64,000 nt of DNA from Blastobasis lacticolella (Eukaryota > Arthropoda > Insecta > Lepidoptera > Blastobasidae), in the NCBI GenBank assembly GCA_905147135.1, contig LR990060.1, positions 12,664,001 through 12,728,000 of the forward strand. The letters are read 5' to 3'. The notes below the pieces were generated by a model that saw nothing but the letters and a program-made list of their open reading frames with translations, did no database searches and was not told the origin of the DNA. Made by a program: the position numbers and the translations under genes. Shown here in pieces: positions 58,901 through 64,000 of the stretch (its first letter is position 1; each line of letters starts with the position of its first letter).

Positions 58901-61900
58901 TGAATGGGAAGACAGATAATTTAGTTCCTCTGACTAATGTTAGGTCCTTACTAATTAAATAAGCGTTTTGTACGGCAAAAATGGCAGAAACTGGAATTCT
59001 CATATTAGCAAATTTTTAAATTACTTGGAAATGGCCAATCCGAATACGATGAAACTTTGTAGATATAGTCAGACAATATCAAGCTAACTAGTGCGGTGCA
59101 TACCATTTCATAACTACCCTTTTCATAAAATTACATCTGATTAAAGGGGCAAAATTGACAACAAATAAGAAGGGATATTCTCAAACCCTTTTAGAAAATT
59201 GAGAAATTATTATTTGTTACTTGACTTACTGGCATCTAAACATACTCTATTCCCGAAATCAAGAATTAGTTTTGATAAGTTATGTATCGTTTTATTTAAA
59301 AATAAAGGTATATGTTAACTAAGGAACTAGAACAATTAGAATTCCCTAGCATCATAGTACACAATCATAGCACGCTCTAGAAATTGAACCATAGCGAGTA
59401 AGGCGTTTCTTTCGGCATTGATTCCAGCCTTGCGCATCCCTGTTCGTAAATGAATAGCTTTTTTGCCCGGGTTTTCGTCCGTGTAGAAGTCGTATTTTAC
59501 AACCCGTATACGTTCTCGTCGGAACCACAAACGATCTTCGGGAAACACTACAGCCTATATATTTATCATCACAGCCCACTGCAGGACTTAGGGACTCTCC
59601 CACGAAAGGGGAGGTTTTGCCATAATCTACATGCTTGGCAGGCGGGTTAATGGGAAAACGCTGCTGCCCATTTTCCAGCCTACCGGAGACTCGTTAGATT
59701 TTTTGCCTCGAAAACATTAGTCGCCTTGTACGACACCCACGAGTGTAATGGATTGGCGCTATTCTACTCTGCCGGACACCACTATTACTATATTACTAGC
59801 CTATATTAATTGCTGATAATGTAGGTTTTACTAGATAAAACGAATGTTTAAAATAATGATTATAATAACATTAAAGTTAATTTCTTTCTGGTGAACCAGA
59901 AGTACGGGATCCTAATTTTTTATTCCAGTGATACTTGATCGGTGGCCCGTATCATCTGGCAAAATTACCCGTAAAAAGGGAGAATCGCAAATGATGGAAA
60001 ATTCAATCAATCAATCTCCTGGCTCGTAATAATACTCCATTTCAACACCAGATGCATCACGGCCAAAATATAAACAACTGCAGAAGGCTGTGATATAGAA
60101 TACGTGTAGAATAGTGCGAAAGATCCCACAATACTTAACTAATTCAGTATTTGATACTAGGCTTAGGCCTGTACCAAATATTATTTTATTTATTTATTTA
60201 TACTTCATGCACAAATAGTACATCGGCGGACTTAAAGCTAAAATAGCATTATCTACCAGTTCTTTTTTTTATTACTTCCAGTGCTTTTTCAACCGAGATC
60301 TGTTGAGATAAATATGAGTAATAATAAATACTCCTTATTAATAGTCTACGTATATGTATATATGTGTGTCTGTCGTACCGTCGTCCCGGTCGCTGGTGGG
60401 CGGGTGCGGCGGGTCCCAGTGGTCGCGGCGAGGCCGCGCCGGGCCCGCGCGACGCCCTCCCCGCATCGCACGCAGGGCCCCGCGGGCACCAGGCCTGGGG
60501 GGGAGAGAGAGTATTGGTAGAGAATCGGACACAGAAATCAAGTGAAAAGATAATGGGATGGCGTCGCAGGTTATCCTATCGAGTGCCCAGCCACGTTGTA
60601 GGAACCCAGCGTTGCCCCAGAGCCGCCACCACGGATTGCGATTCCGCCTGGATGTAACTGGTATCGCATTCAGGGAAAAATAAAACAGTAGTAAAACATT
60701 AGTTTTTAAGATGATTACTAACAAAATATGGACTGGTTTAAATTTACACCTTGTAATACTTTATAATGCCTGAATACGAGGTAGGGCACAACGGGGTATC
60801 CCGTTCGAATTGGAGCCGCCCGACTAGGAAAGTACCTCCACCTTGCAGAATACCGCAGCTAAGCAATACTCTCTTAAATAGTGTTGTGTTTCTGCCGGTG
60901 AGTAAGGTTTCCAGTGCTCCATGGGGTGGGGATTTGGGGAACCGGGGCTTTGGCAGTGGAGGGGCATTTGTCTTTTTGCTGCCAGAGCAACGTGTTATAG
61001 AGGTGGGCAACGCATTGGCGATACTCTTAGTGTTGCTAATGTCTATTGGCAGTGGTGACTACTTTCCAGCAGGTGGCCCGCTTGCCTGTTTGCCTACTGT
61101 ATGAAATAAAAAATTGATAAAATGTACCATAGTACTTCCATTATGATACGCCAAAGTACTATAATCTCATAATTTTACATCTTTTTAGCTACATGACTTC
61201 ATTTCGCTCGCTTCTGTCACTTCTTTCGCGAGCGAGCGACATGAAGTACCCATGGAAGCTATCTCTTTTCGAGTTAAGGCTACCCATAGGTACTAACTTT
61301 ACGGTCCCACTTCCACCCAGCGAGTTTAGTATTTTGCATCCTTCTTGCTTGCTTGATCGGGACGAAATTTCGTAATACATTATCACATTTTTAAATTTTG
61401 CAAAGGAATCTAAACCTATTTAACGGAGATACAAAAGTTGTGATAGTATCTCAGACCAAAATATATCCGCTTTTAGGAAGTGTACCATAGTTTTTCCCAA
61501 AGTACCTAAATTTTGACAGGCCGATGTCATAACTCATAACTGTCATTCCTGAGTTGGCTTATAACATCCTTGCGTCGAACTAATGTGAAGGCTTATCGCC
61601 ACCTCAACCACCATACTACCGCGCTCTGAAAGACATTACTGGTATTGACATGCTTTGTATCAATTTCCCTTAGTGTAATTTTATGTATTAATTTTTTTTT
61701 TGACATTGTTCACTATATTATTTCGATTTATTTATTATTTGAAATTGCCTTCTTATATGAAAGCAATAATTGTAATATTTTAATTTGACGACCTCTTTTA
61801 TTGACCAAATGTAATCTATAATAAGAATATTATAAATATGTAAGAACTTAAGAGAGAAATAAATAAATCTAATCTAATCATATGGCTAGAATTAAGCAAT

Positions 61901-62545
61901 TGAGTAACAACATGGCTTTTTGCCACTGAACGTATCGCAGACCAAGGTTGATTTACTCCAAACAATAATATCATCATACTATATAAAAGTGTTTCATTGT
62001 TCTTTTCTTTCATGGAAATTGTTATCCATTATTTATACTGTTATTGCTATAGGCGAAAACTTATATCCTTATTATTATGTATACTATATGTTGAAGTTTT
62101 TCAAGAAAGAGATGAAAATGTTTTTACGGGTTCAGCAACGCGTGATATTGCAAACGTCCAAGATCACCATCATCTGAAGACAGTACGGCCACCATAAACC
62201 GTACATCTTTATGATTGCGTTTGCCCCGGATGGCGGGGCGGGGCCGTCGGAATGAGGTCGTGCGAAAAAACATTCCGAAATCTCAAATATAAAAAGCACT
62301 CACCGCCCCCGCATGCTGCCCCGCTGGCGGTCCTCGCGGTCCCCGCGGTCCCGGCCGGCGTCGCGGTCCCCGCGCTCCCCGCGGTCCCGGTCCCCGGCGT
62401 CGCGGTCCCGGTCCCGGTCCCGCGCGGCCCCGTCGCGGCGCGCCGGGCCCGAGCGGGACCGCGGGCTGCGGGCGCCGCGCAGGGGCGGGGGCGAACCGCC
62501 GCCTGGAGGCTTCTTCTTCTTCTTCTCGCGGGTCTGCCACTCGCT
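31914..62545 (-). CDS. lig: lingerer (UBAP2/UBAP2L orthologue), 5'-partial, 23 coding exons
   Basis: Cytoplasmic protein of the UBAP2/Lingerer family. In other animals it binds RNA-granule partners (Caprin, FMR1, Rin/G3BP), promotes stress-granule assembly and restrains growth. Twenty-three exons read on the minus strand join with GT-AG borders and consistent phases to give 2883 nt (960 residues plus stop). Conserved blocks run in order: KKKKK plus Arg/Asp- and Arg/Gly-rich tract (exons 1-2), EDWDNEEWSGSLSDTKVF (exons 3-4), AVEMPGG followed by LDVQFGALD (exon 9, the UBAP2-Lig signature), GRADAASP (exon 18), LPPGYAYFY (exon 19), EKAGFHSGTPPPF (exon 22) and a C-terminal SYWPAN. The same order occurs in human UBAP2L. 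The N-terminal UBA domain is absent from the window, so the start codon and first exon(s) lie beyond position 64,000. Sixteen of 22 introns are phase 0. The 3'UTR end is not determined. Alternative or missed small exons cannot be excluded. Confidence 0.93.
32580..32690. mobile_element. Internally deleted relative of the 12.8-kb fold-back element
   Basis: About 110 bp starting gtggccgggctacgataaaa and ending caatatttgcattgtacacc, with ggctatcctgtacattcgat between. Both termini match the family of 12847-14072, but most of the arms are gone. In the last lig intron. Confidence 0.65.
32700..35530. other. AT-rich part of the last lig intron
   Basis: Mostly A/T with a C15 homopolymer near 32980. 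No exon with family similarity and no repeat shared with the rest of the window was seen. Confidence 0.4.
35543..35638. repeat. Tandem duplication, unit about 47 bp
   Basis: cgttaagaatggtttttggc ... tttagtgactcttta occurs twice back to back with no differences visible, so it is a recent duplication. It adjoins the gtcgaatt repeat. Confidence 0.85.
35720..35930. repeat. Repeat family with gtcgaatt/aatgtcgaattc ends
   Basis: Shares cctaattctcgtgctgtcga, the gacattgaaatatc core and a tagacaaaatgtcaaattcg end with 43190-43410 and 47728-47960. Likely a non-autonomous DNA element. In the last lig intron. Confidence 0.5.
35950..36470 (+). repeat. GTG-rich degenerate repeat
   Basis: Irregular runs such as ggtggtgtcggtgttagtgt, ggctgttacggtgtggtggt and tagtgaccgtatgcgtgtgg, abutting the lig exon 22 donor. 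Strongly G/T on the plus strand. No gene. Confidence 0.7.
36476..36589 (-). CDS. lig: lig exon 22 (EKxGFHSGTPPPF)
   Basis: Acceptor CCCACAG, donor GTACGC. Encodes SYEKAGFHSGTPPPFGAGSH, then LYIPAPPIHHHHHAQQHQ. This is the highly conserved C-terminal block, with the HHH..QQ tail seen in UBAP2L. Thirty-eight codons, phase 0 on both sides. Confidence 0.95.
36704..37124. mobile_element. MITE (AATGAGGAG family), 421 bp
   Basis: Ends AATGAGCAGTTTTCCAATAG and ...GGAAAGCTCCTCATT with TA at both flanks. Inverted relative to 6045-6462. Between lig exons 22 and 21. Confidence 0.8.
37165..37405. mobile_element. Medium relative of the fold-back element
   Basis: Starts gtggtcgggcaacgataaaa, contains ggctatcctgtacatcgatt and ends caatatttgttgcgtacacc. 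About 240 bp, between lig exons 22 and 21. It defines the same two termini as the 110-bp copy. Confidence 0.65.
37853..37947 (-). CDS. lig: lig exon 21
   Basis: Acceptor TTCCCAG, donor GTGAGT. Encodes GPYNASSGKGGAADLTSAMY, then AKTHVALNKVN. It corresponds to the SGSVYSKT region upstream of the SFEKQGFHSGTP motif. Phase 1 in, phase 0 out. Confidence 0.9.
37983..38605 (+). mobile_element. R-family repeat interrupted by two insertions
   Basis: R landmarks appear in order (cccataacagtcagcaacag, ggcaggcgagttggagatcg, ttttccagcctacggagacc, acattagtcgccttgtacgg, ggttggtgctattctactct). They are split by about 205 bp at 38105-38308 (tagtggacccgccgcgactt ... tactatgtagtgat) and about 160 bp at 38401-38560 (ttcattgttgtgaattgatc ... 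cataattgt). Confidence 0.65.
38918..39035 (-). CDS. lig: lig exon 20
   Basis: Acceptor CCCCAG, donor GTCAGT. Encodes YGGGSSVGGVGAVSGAAAGK, then LGSYGPQQPPYDAQDSYKPG. Phase 0 in, phase 1 out, completing Gly with exon 21. Confidence 0.88.
39711..40526 (+). repeat. Direct duplication (2 x about 276 bp) split by an R-family repeat
   Basis: 39711-39987 and 40252-40526 are about 95% identical direct repeats (tctcatatattacgaactag ... aaattcattcgagt). Between them lies exactly one R-family repeat (39988-40251). The units lack TG...CA ends and primer-binding sites, so this does not look like an LTR element. Between lig exons 20 and 19. Confidence 0.8.
39988..40251 (+). mobile_element. R-family SINE-like repeat
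   Basis: The most intact copy: acagcccgtaacagtccact, cacgaaaagggagattattg, cggcaggcgggttggagatc, cccattttccagactacgga, gccttgtacgacacccacga, tgccggacaccacacggcc. No ORF shared with other copies. Confidence 0.7.
40623..40703 (-). CDS. lig: lig exon 19
   Basis: Acceptor TGGCAG, donor GTGAGT. Twenty-seven codons: VPAAALPPGYAYFYQPPPTT, then YQYGVYP. This is the conserved ALPPGYxYxxxP...YQYG block of the family. Phase 0 on both sides. Confidence 0.93.
40786..40889. repeat. 104-bp inverted repeat
   Basis: AACTCTGAAATCGC...GAAATCAGCTGTTTC pairs with GAAACAGCTGATTTTCG...GCGATTTCAGAGTT around a short loop. Likely a tiny MITE; no clear target duplication. Sits 83 bp upstream (in lig orientation) of exon 19. 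Confidence 0.6.
41060..41331 (-). pseudogene. Non-LTR retrotransposon reverse-transcriptase fragment
   Basis: A minus-strand frame within the intron after lig exon 18. It carries KVVERATCIQLTDYLESSSI, then a YQSGFRKS motif, LLVLLDFSRAFETIN (RT block with a conserved Asp) and LKFYGLETGALIWF. These are the central RT motifs of Jockey/CR1-like LINEs. It lacks the catalytic FADD box and is cut at both ends, so it is a relic. Confidence 0.85.
41340..41465 (+). repeat. GT-rich microsatellite-like tract
   Basis: gtgtgtggtgtgtatttggt ... ccgtgtgtggtgtgtggtgt, adjoining the donor of lig exon 18. Confidence 0.7.
41467..41577 (-). CDS. lig: lig exon 18
   Basis: Acceptor CCGCAG, donor GTACAC. Encodes SGYYEVGYGVGSSAARDA, then FGLPAERFGRADAASPQQ, matching the family YY...RDG..KFGRxDASSP block. 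Phase 0 on both sides. A GT-rich microsatellite and a LINE fragment follow in the intron. Confidence 0.92.
41652..41880 (+). mobile_element. Bm1-like SINE, 3' part
   Basis: gtgtttctgccggtgagtaa through ttgcctatcgtacgacataa and A run. Ends 75 bp upstream (in lig orientation) of exon 18. Confidence 0.6.
42313..42510 (+). mobile_element. tRNA-derived SINE family S1
   Basis: gacgacctgagtggttcagt, ggttcgattcccggccgggc, through atctagcacccataacacaa. Over 90% like 18435-18623. Confidence 0.7.
42763..42929 (-). CDS. lig: lig exon 17 (Gly/Val and Ala repeat)
   Basis: Acceptor CTTCCAG, donor GTGAGT. Encodes SGVSSSAVSG, a (GVG)n tract, AAYAAGALYGAGGAAYAAYD and EAQMMRSTLPHHM. Phase 1 in, phase 0 out. 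Corresponds to the YGYDDLQML-type segment of UBAP2L. Confidence 0.86.
43190..43410. repeat. gtcgaatt repeat, copy 2
   Basis: Contains aaaaatgtaatttaaaacaa, ttacaatagagattcagtga and aaaatgtcgaattctaatgt. It ends about 25 bp from the lig exon 16 donor. Confidence 0.5.
43435..43519 (-). CDS. lig: lig exon 16
   Basis: Acceptor TCCACAG, donor GTAAGT. Encodes YDTSVAPSNSLTNTATTQTA and then TSKVTTTT. Phase 0 in, phase 1 out, completing a Val codon with exon 17. Confidence 0.82.
44100..44520 (+). repeat. Minisatellite, unit about 31 bp
   Basis: About 12-13 units of tatgacgacgtttgcctagc-tatgtgttttg with substitutions. Between lig exons 16 and 15. Confidence 0.9.
44745..44930 (+). repeat. Degenerate cggtcc-rich tract
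   Basis: Repeated cgtcgcggtcc/ccgcggtcccc motifs with no fixed period, directly adjoining the donor of lig exon 15. In the shifted frame it makes an artefactual Arg/Pro-rich ORF. Confidence 0.6.
44936..45058 (-). CDS. lig: lig exon 15
   Basis: Acceptor CCGCAG, donor GTGACT. Encodes SSTSGAVYGAGAGGGAQALY, then TAAYAAYQPPTHPPKPAKDAQ. Phase 0 on both sides. Its 3' intron begins in a degenerate cggtcc-rich tract. Confidence 0.85.
46115..47085 (+). repeat. Minisatellite, unit about 25-30 bp
   Basis: About 35 degenerate units of gtgtcgagtggcgtacgcag-cgtga, with a 29-bp variant (gtgagtatcggtcaagtagc). Fills the intron just downstream of lig exon 14. It generates long spurious minus-strand frames (TRHSRCVRHST-like). 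Confidence 0.9.
47208..47309 (-). CDS. lig: lig exon 14
   Basis: Acceptor TCGCAG, donor GTATGA. Encodes VNSTNASMSASALSAPAYPT and ends QYQPIVNNYQ. Phase 0 on both sides. The 25-30-bp minisatellite lies immediately downstream in the following intron. Confidence 0.85.
47455..47535 (-). mobile_element. R-family repeat fragment
   Basis: Reverse complement of the 3' end (aagagtagaatagcaccaac, cactcgtgggtgtcgtacga). Confidence 0.5.
47728..47960. repeat. gtcgaatt repeat, copy 3
   Basis: The most complete copy: ggcctaattctcgcgctgtg ... aaaatgtcgaattctaaggt ... gcgaaaatcgccccctaggt. The ends are partly inverted (cgcgct/agcgcg and gtcgaatt/aattcgac). Confidence 0.55.
48364..48522 (-). CDS. lig: lig exon 13 (Ala/Ser repeat)
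   Basis: Acceptor is CCCCCAG after a pyrimidine run; donor GTGAGG. Fifty-three codons: an Ala/Ser repeat (NAASAASAVPAASAASAS), then AYAQHAHPHHPPVYGASVYQ. Phase 0 on both sides. Confidence 0.85.
48596..48690 (+). mobile_element. R-family repeat, 3'-truncated
   Basis: catcgtcacagctcatatca ... gaggggaggtcattgccgta ... cggcaggcgggttcgatggc. Seventy-five bp upstream (in lig orientation) of exon 13. Confidence 0.55.
49248..49348 (-). CDS. lig: lig exon 12
   Basis: Acceptor TTGCAG, donor GTACGT. Encodes SLEKQLSASIKQMSVSGEP and then a His-rich PTHPHQYAHHRPK. The phase completes the codon split from exon 11. Confidence 0.85.
49746..49824 (-). CDS. lig: lig exon 11
   Basis: Acceptor CCCCAG, donor GTGAGT. 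Twenty-six codons plus one base (LSESLSSSDATSNQPAAADP). Phase 0 in, phase 1 out, matching the two-base start of exon 12. Low-complexity Ser/Ala, supported mainly by frame and splice context. Confidence 0.8.
49850..50010 (+). mobile_element. LINE 3' tail ending in (atg)n
   Basis: A gtggaggtctctgggggagg..cctatgcccagctgtgggcgtcc..ggctgatatgatgatgatga tail. This 3' terminus is shared with 54415-54575. The 3' microsatellite is typical of target-primed retrotransposition. Confidence 0.6.
50430..50650. mobile_element. MITE (AATGAGGAG family), truncated
   Basis: Contains ctttcaacctttaaaagttt, tttagtattagttggccgca and ttccatctattgatgctttt of the family; the outer end is lost. Intronic, between lig exons 11 and 10. 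Confidence 0.6.
50943..51116 (-). CDS. lig: lig exon 10 (Ala/His repeat)
   Basis: Acceptor TTTCAG, donor GTACGT. Fifty-eight codons: PTGGEPTGGSHTPPADA, then an AAYAAHAAHATHAAHAQH repeat, then QNSNNM. Phase 0 on both sides. The repeat gives artefactual long ORFs in other frames. Confidence 0.83.
51287..51436 (+). mobile_element. Bm1-like SINE, 3' fragment
   Basis: gtggagggcatttttgctgc, cgtgttatagaggtgggtaa, gcaggtggcccgcttgcctg, then an A run. Confidence 0.55.
51834..52019 (-). CDS. lig: lig exon 9 (UBAP2-Lig signature)
   Basis: Acceptor GCCACAG, donor GTGGGT. Encodes IPSMAVEMPGG and AFLDVQFGALDDH, the diagnostic motif of UBAP2/Lingerer proteins (human IPALAVEMPG and LNLQFGAL). The remainder is Pro/Ala/Gln-rich. 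Sixty-two codons, phase 0 on both sides. This exon gives the family identification its strongest support. Confidence 0.95.
52330..52444. mobile_element. Short MITE, about 115 bp
   Basis: Inverted ends CCTGGGCTCTATTTTTGAAT and ...TTAAAAAATAGAGCCCCAGG around an AT-rich core. Between lig exons 9 and 8. Confidence 0.6.
52625..52757 (+). repeat. GT/AT-rich degenerate tract
   Basis: gtgtagtgttttatggtgtg ... tgtagtatggtggcttgtac, adjoining the donor of lig exon 8. Same pattern as at exons 18 and 22. Confidence 0.6.
52760..52869 (-). CDS. lig: lig exon 8
   Basis: Acceptor CCCCAG, donor GTACGT. Encodes VYNTTNASPGVPATGYGVYG and ends RARVPPPSK, the basic linker that leads straight into the IPSMAVEMPGG signature of exon 9, as PSKIPxxAVEMPG does in the family. 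Confidence 0.9.
52925..53150 (-). mobile_element. tRNA-derived SINE family S1
   Basis: Reverse complement with intact box B (gggaatcgaacccgggacct) and box A (gttaaccaactaaaccgctc). Between lig exons 8 and 7. Confidence 0.65.
53265..53525 (+). mobile_element. LINE 3' tail fragment
   Basis: Shares the ggctggaagacatttctttttagaaataagtaatgcctgttgtgtcg-type tail with 2770-2880 and ends in repeated aataaata. Intronic, between lig exons 8 and 7. Confidence 0.6.
53565..53611. repeat. Perfect 22-bp hairpin with 3-nt loop
   Basis: AACGTTTCAGACAATGAAAG-GA (53565-53586), loop TTT, then its exact complement (53590-53611). Intronic, between lig exons 8 and 7. No flanking target duplication recognised. Confidence 0.9.
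53748..53937 (-). CDS. lig: lig exon 7 (AAQSQYLSQL plus Ala/His repeat)
   Basis: Acceptor TCGCAG, donor GTGAGT. Begins PRGMSGVLSAAQSQYLSQL, a helical Gln-rich segment typical of insect Lingerer. It continues into an AHAHAAHTAHTAHTAH-type repeat built from CAC GCC/ACC codons. Phase 0 in, phase 1 out. Confidence 0.87.
54415..54575 (+). mobile_element. LINE 3' tail ending in (atg)n
   Basis: Second copy of the tail seen at 49850-50010 (gtggaccgacgacctggtaa, gcccagcagtgggcgtctg, then atgatgatgatgatgatga). Intronic, between lig exons 7 and 6. Confidence 0.6.
54923..54985 (-). CDS. lig: lig exon 6
   Basis: Acceptor CCCCAG, donor GTAACC. Twenty-one codons (LSASNSLPTAAASDPADYHH then Q). Phase 0 on both sides. 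It has no strongly conserved motif. It is supported by splice sites, GC jump and frame, and is the weakest of the set together with exons 11 and 16. Confidence 0.75.
55015..55212 (+). mobile_element. R-family repeat
   Basis: cgtcacagcccataacagtc ... gaaaggggaggttattgccc ... gtcgccttgtataaggggtt ... cagctggacaccagacggcc. Followed by a SINE body. Confidence 0.6.
55245..55405 (+). mobile_element. S2 SINE body fragment
   Basis: atatcgtgatgaaacctgca, ggcgactgaatgtgtaacca, tagcgtgacagcacaaccgg. Confidence 0.5.
56393..56632 (-). CDS. lig: lig exon 5 (EDWDSPEV plus Ala-rich repeat)
   Basis: Acceptor CAACAG, donor GTGAGT. Begins EDWDSPEVNGPTEGH and ends IPQQYNAKIVE. The middle (about residues 30-65 of the exon) is a GC-rich (NNC GCC GCG)n codon repeat giving AANAAPAAPAAIAAN-type sequence. 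Eighty codons, phase 0 on both sides. Confidence 0.88.
57331..57393 (-). CDS. lig: lig exon 4
   Basis: Acceptor TTGCAG, donor GTGAGG. A 21-codon exon starting VFTPSGATRAP, which completes the DTK-VFT motif begun in exon 3. Phase 0 on both sides, so it could be skipped without a frameshift. Confidence 0.88.
57426..57935 (+). mobile_element. LINE-derived 3' region with internal tandem duplication
   Basis: Begins with the common ccgcaggacgtccactgctg motif and ends gaatcctgcctaatgggagg...gttaaaaag, as lepidopteran LINE tails do. A segment of about 131-135 bp (gtgtgtccatatcgtggggg ... ctgcgagctacgtggc) is present twice (from 57517 and from 57648), which produces spurious long ORFs. Intronic, between lig exons 4 and 3. 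Confidence 0.6.
58338..58417 (-). CDS. lig: lig exon 3 (EDW motif)
   Basis: Acceptor AAACAG, donor GTATAG. Encodes GNIGDSFPTTEDWDNEEWSG and then SLSDTK, the conserved acidic/Trp block that in vertebrate UBAP2L precedes KVFTAS. Phase 1 in, phase 0 out. Confidence 0.9.
58537..58795. mobile_element. MITE, 259 bp (GGTAGAGCTC ends)
   Basis: Inverted ends of about 38 bp (GGTAGAGCTCGTCTAGTCTA and, complementary, ...TTAGATGAGCTCTACC), both including the GACGCGCCCCACTA motif. Single copy in this window. Between lig exons 3 and 2. Confidence 0.7.
59570..59785 (+). mobile_element. R-family repeat
   Basis: cacagcccactgcaggactt ... ggcaggcgggttaatgggaa ... gccttgtacgacacccacga ... ctctgccggacaccac. Between lig exons 3 and 2. 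Confidence 0.6.
60379..60494 (-). CDS. lig: lig exon 2 (RG-rich)
   Basis: Acceptor follows a pure C run plus AG; donor is GTACGA. Encodes an Arg/Gly-rich stretch (ARGALRAMRGGRRAG) and then RDHWDPPHPPTSDRDD. The reading frame is fixed by joining phase 2 from exon 1 and phase 1 into exon 3. It corresponds to the RGG region that mediates RNA and partner binding in the family. Confidence 0.82.
60765..61108 (+). mobile_element. Bm1-like SINE, near full length
   Basis: The 5' part has gtatcccgttcgaattggag (box B-like). The 3' part is tttctgccggtgagtaaggt ... gggtggggatttggggaacc-like sequence ... cgtgttatagaggtgggcaa, ttgctaatgtctattggcag, gcaggtggcccgcttgcctg, then a short A run. The 3' layout resembles the silkworm Bm1 SINE. 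Between lig exons 2 and 1. Confidence 0.65.
61196..61246. repeat. Imperfect inverted repeat with cgctcgctt / gcgagcgagcg
   Basis: acttcatttcgctcgcttct pairs with gcgagcgagcgacatgaagt around a 10-15-nt loop. Between lig exons 2 and 1. Otherwise 61110-62300 holds only AT-rich intron sequence. Confidence 0.45.
62304..62545 (-). CDS. lig: lig exon 1 of window (post-UBA basic region)
   Basis: Acceptor is a C-rich tract then CAG; donor is GTGAGT. Encodes SEWQTREKKKKKPPGGG and then a long RDRDRD/RGERGDRD charged repeat, matching the segment just after the UBA domain in UBAP2L (the WE..GKKK block followed by RDRDRD and RG). Phase 0 in, phase 2 out. This is the 5'-most exon visible. Confidence 0.88.
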
Positions 62546-62874
62546 CTGGGGGGATGATTGTTGTGTCATATGTAATTAGTTTAATGCCCCGTGACGGTGA
62601 TATTTCTTTTTGTCACCTCTGTAGTACGAAGTGGGCGCTTTTGATGCATCAAAAAGGAGGGTAATGTGTTTAGGGGGATTTGGGGGGTGAGTTGGGGTTT
62701 CGTTGTGGGGTGTTCAGTTGTAGGCCGGTCGGCAGGTGGTTTCGACCTAGACACTGAGTGGGAGGTTGTTCCGGAATTATATGGGGTGTGTTACTGAAGT
62801 CAAAGATCCCGCTGCGGCCATGTACCTGTGGCGACATCTATCGCTCTACTGCTCCAATAGAGAAGACTCCACGA

Positions 62875-63325
62875 TACTCACATTACGAGTACACGAACAC
62901 AAGGTTGGCAAGCATCCGCACATAGATGGCGCTAACAATCCTACATCGCGCTAGAGAAATGTGCCAACTTCCACGGCATATATACAACTTCCGACGATCA
63001 ACTGTCGGACCCTTGGTCCCCTGGTCACAACACCCGGCCAGGTGGGTAATTACCCTTTTCAACCTTCTCCCCATCTTCGCTTGCCAACATTGGCGGCTAC
63101 CTTATCCCTGCACCGCCAAAAACCAATGACTCTTTCCCGAGTTATGTACATTAGTTGAACACTAACCAATGCGCTTACGGTGAGGGAAGCCATCGTAATG
63201 AAACCTGCACATTCAGGCGACTGAATGTGTAACCATGATCCAATCTGGTCAGATGGCTGTCGTTTCACTGTAATTATAATTACCTGATCTGCCAAATCCT
63301 GGATCATGATCAAGGCGGACCATGT
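62875..63325. repeat. Host repeat of H1 (uninterrupted) followed by an S2 body
   Basis: 62875-63120 (ggttggcaagcatccgcaca ... cttcgcttgccaacattggc) is the reverse complement of 30130-30600 without the H1 insertion. 63125-63325 is an S2 SINE body (caatgcgcttacggtgaggg, aacctgcacattcaggcgac). Upstream of lig exon 1 in its 5' intron. Confidence 0.6.
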
Positions 63326-64000
63326 TATTATTAATTTAAGTAAAAAATCTAAATAAGCCAATAATCCTCGAAATTTTTGGGTTTTTTTTTTCAGATTTTT
63401 TGTTATAATAACTCGAAAACAGCGACCTATAGTAAAATATTCTCTTACACAGGTACCCCACACATGAAAATATCCTATGCCGCTTTGACCCTCGATCGTG
63501 CCAACTCCTAGAGAATATCAAGACATATGGCGGCGCCTAAATCTAACTCTAACATGATACATCACTTTCACCCACCTGGATGAGCTCTAGGACCTAAAGA
63601 AAAAGCCTAAAACTAAGCTTAAGTGGTAAATCACTCAAACCCATTTGCATTATCTGTGTCCTCGAACCAATAGACCCCAGGGCAGTGCCTAAACCTGAAC
63701 CTAAAGTGGTATAAAACAAGAGCATACGTGCATAAGTACCTCATGAAACATATTGCATATAACCTGTGCAGCTGTTAAAAGGTTTTTATAGCATTCACGA
63801 ATTAAATTTTAATTTAATAATGAGGGTTAAAAACGAGCTTTTTTGGGCGCAAGGGACAATTAATGTCCCCTTCTTTCAGCAAACTAATTTCGAATAAAGA
63901 TGCACCAAATACCCTGTACGTTTCTGTAGCTGCATAGAACAATTTACATGAAATGGTAATGCACTTATGCTACTAAAACGGTACATCACTGAAAGTCACC
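63326..64000. other. Right edge: 5' intron of lig
   Basis: No UBA-domain exon (expected upstream of lig exon 1) is visible on the minus strand here. AT-rich, no repeat recognised beyond 63325. Confidence 0.5.

Noticed and set aside
60364..60724. Plus- and minus-strand ORFs around 60.4 kb taken as separate genes
   Set aside because: The GC-rich centre is lig exon 2; extensions run into intron sequence past the splice sites.
62252..62579. Overlapping Arg/Ser/Pro-rich ORFs on the plus strand
   Set aside because: Antisense shadows of lig exon 1, whose codon repeats leave all frames open.

Overview
This is animal nuclear DNA, almost certainly from an insect and most likely a moth or butterfly. 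The evidence is spliced genes with short exons and GT-AG introns, a long UBAP2/Lingerer-type gene, abundant tRNA-derived and Bm1-like SINEs, many miniature inverted-repeat elements (MITEs), and fragments of non-LTR and BEL/Pao retroelements. Nothing bacterial is present, so there are no operons or CRISPR arrays. The order Lepidoptera is inferred from the repeat style, not proven.

Layout. Positions 1-22,470 are repeat-rich and hold no confirmed protein gene. They contain many SINE and MITE copies, a degenerate BEL/Pao gag (minus, 6977-8236), a 1.2-kb fold-back element (12.85-14.07 kb), a THAP-like mini-ORF (15114), two weak TATA-promoter candidates (+ strand at 10347, - strand at 21054) and a 1.2-kb repeat present twice. 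Positions 22,475-24,414 are a compact genic island: a tRNA-Leu(CAG) gene (minus) and, divergently on the plus strand, a complete four-exon 6-phosphogluconolactonase gene (237 residues). Positions 24.4-31.9 kb are intergenic or 3'-flanking. They hold repeats, one possible plus-strand terminal exon (26910-27007), and an unusually hairpin-rich, apparently non-transposon stretch at 28.18-29.58 kb.

Positions 31,914-62,545 (minus strand) are the 3' 23 coding exons of a lingerer (UBAP2/UBAP2L) orthologue. I could chain all 23 with consistent reading phase from a partial 5' edge to the stop codon (960 residues). The N-terminal UBA-domain exon(s) lie beyond 64,000. The introns carry SINEs, LINE tails, MITEs and two minisatellites. 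Several exons have expanded Ala/His codon repeats.

How the parts relate. Phosphogluconolactonase is a housekeeping enzyme of the oxidative pentose phosphate pathway. Lingerer is a cytoplasmic RNA-granule-associated protein. There is no sign that the two work together; they are only neighbours. The hunt points with most substance are the hairpin cluster, two MITE families with CWG target-site duplications (PIF/Harbinger-like, one resolved by an empty-site repeat), the repeat expansions and skippable-exon structure of lingerer, and the orphan terminal exon at 26.9 kb. I did not find a convincing entirely new multi-gene system.
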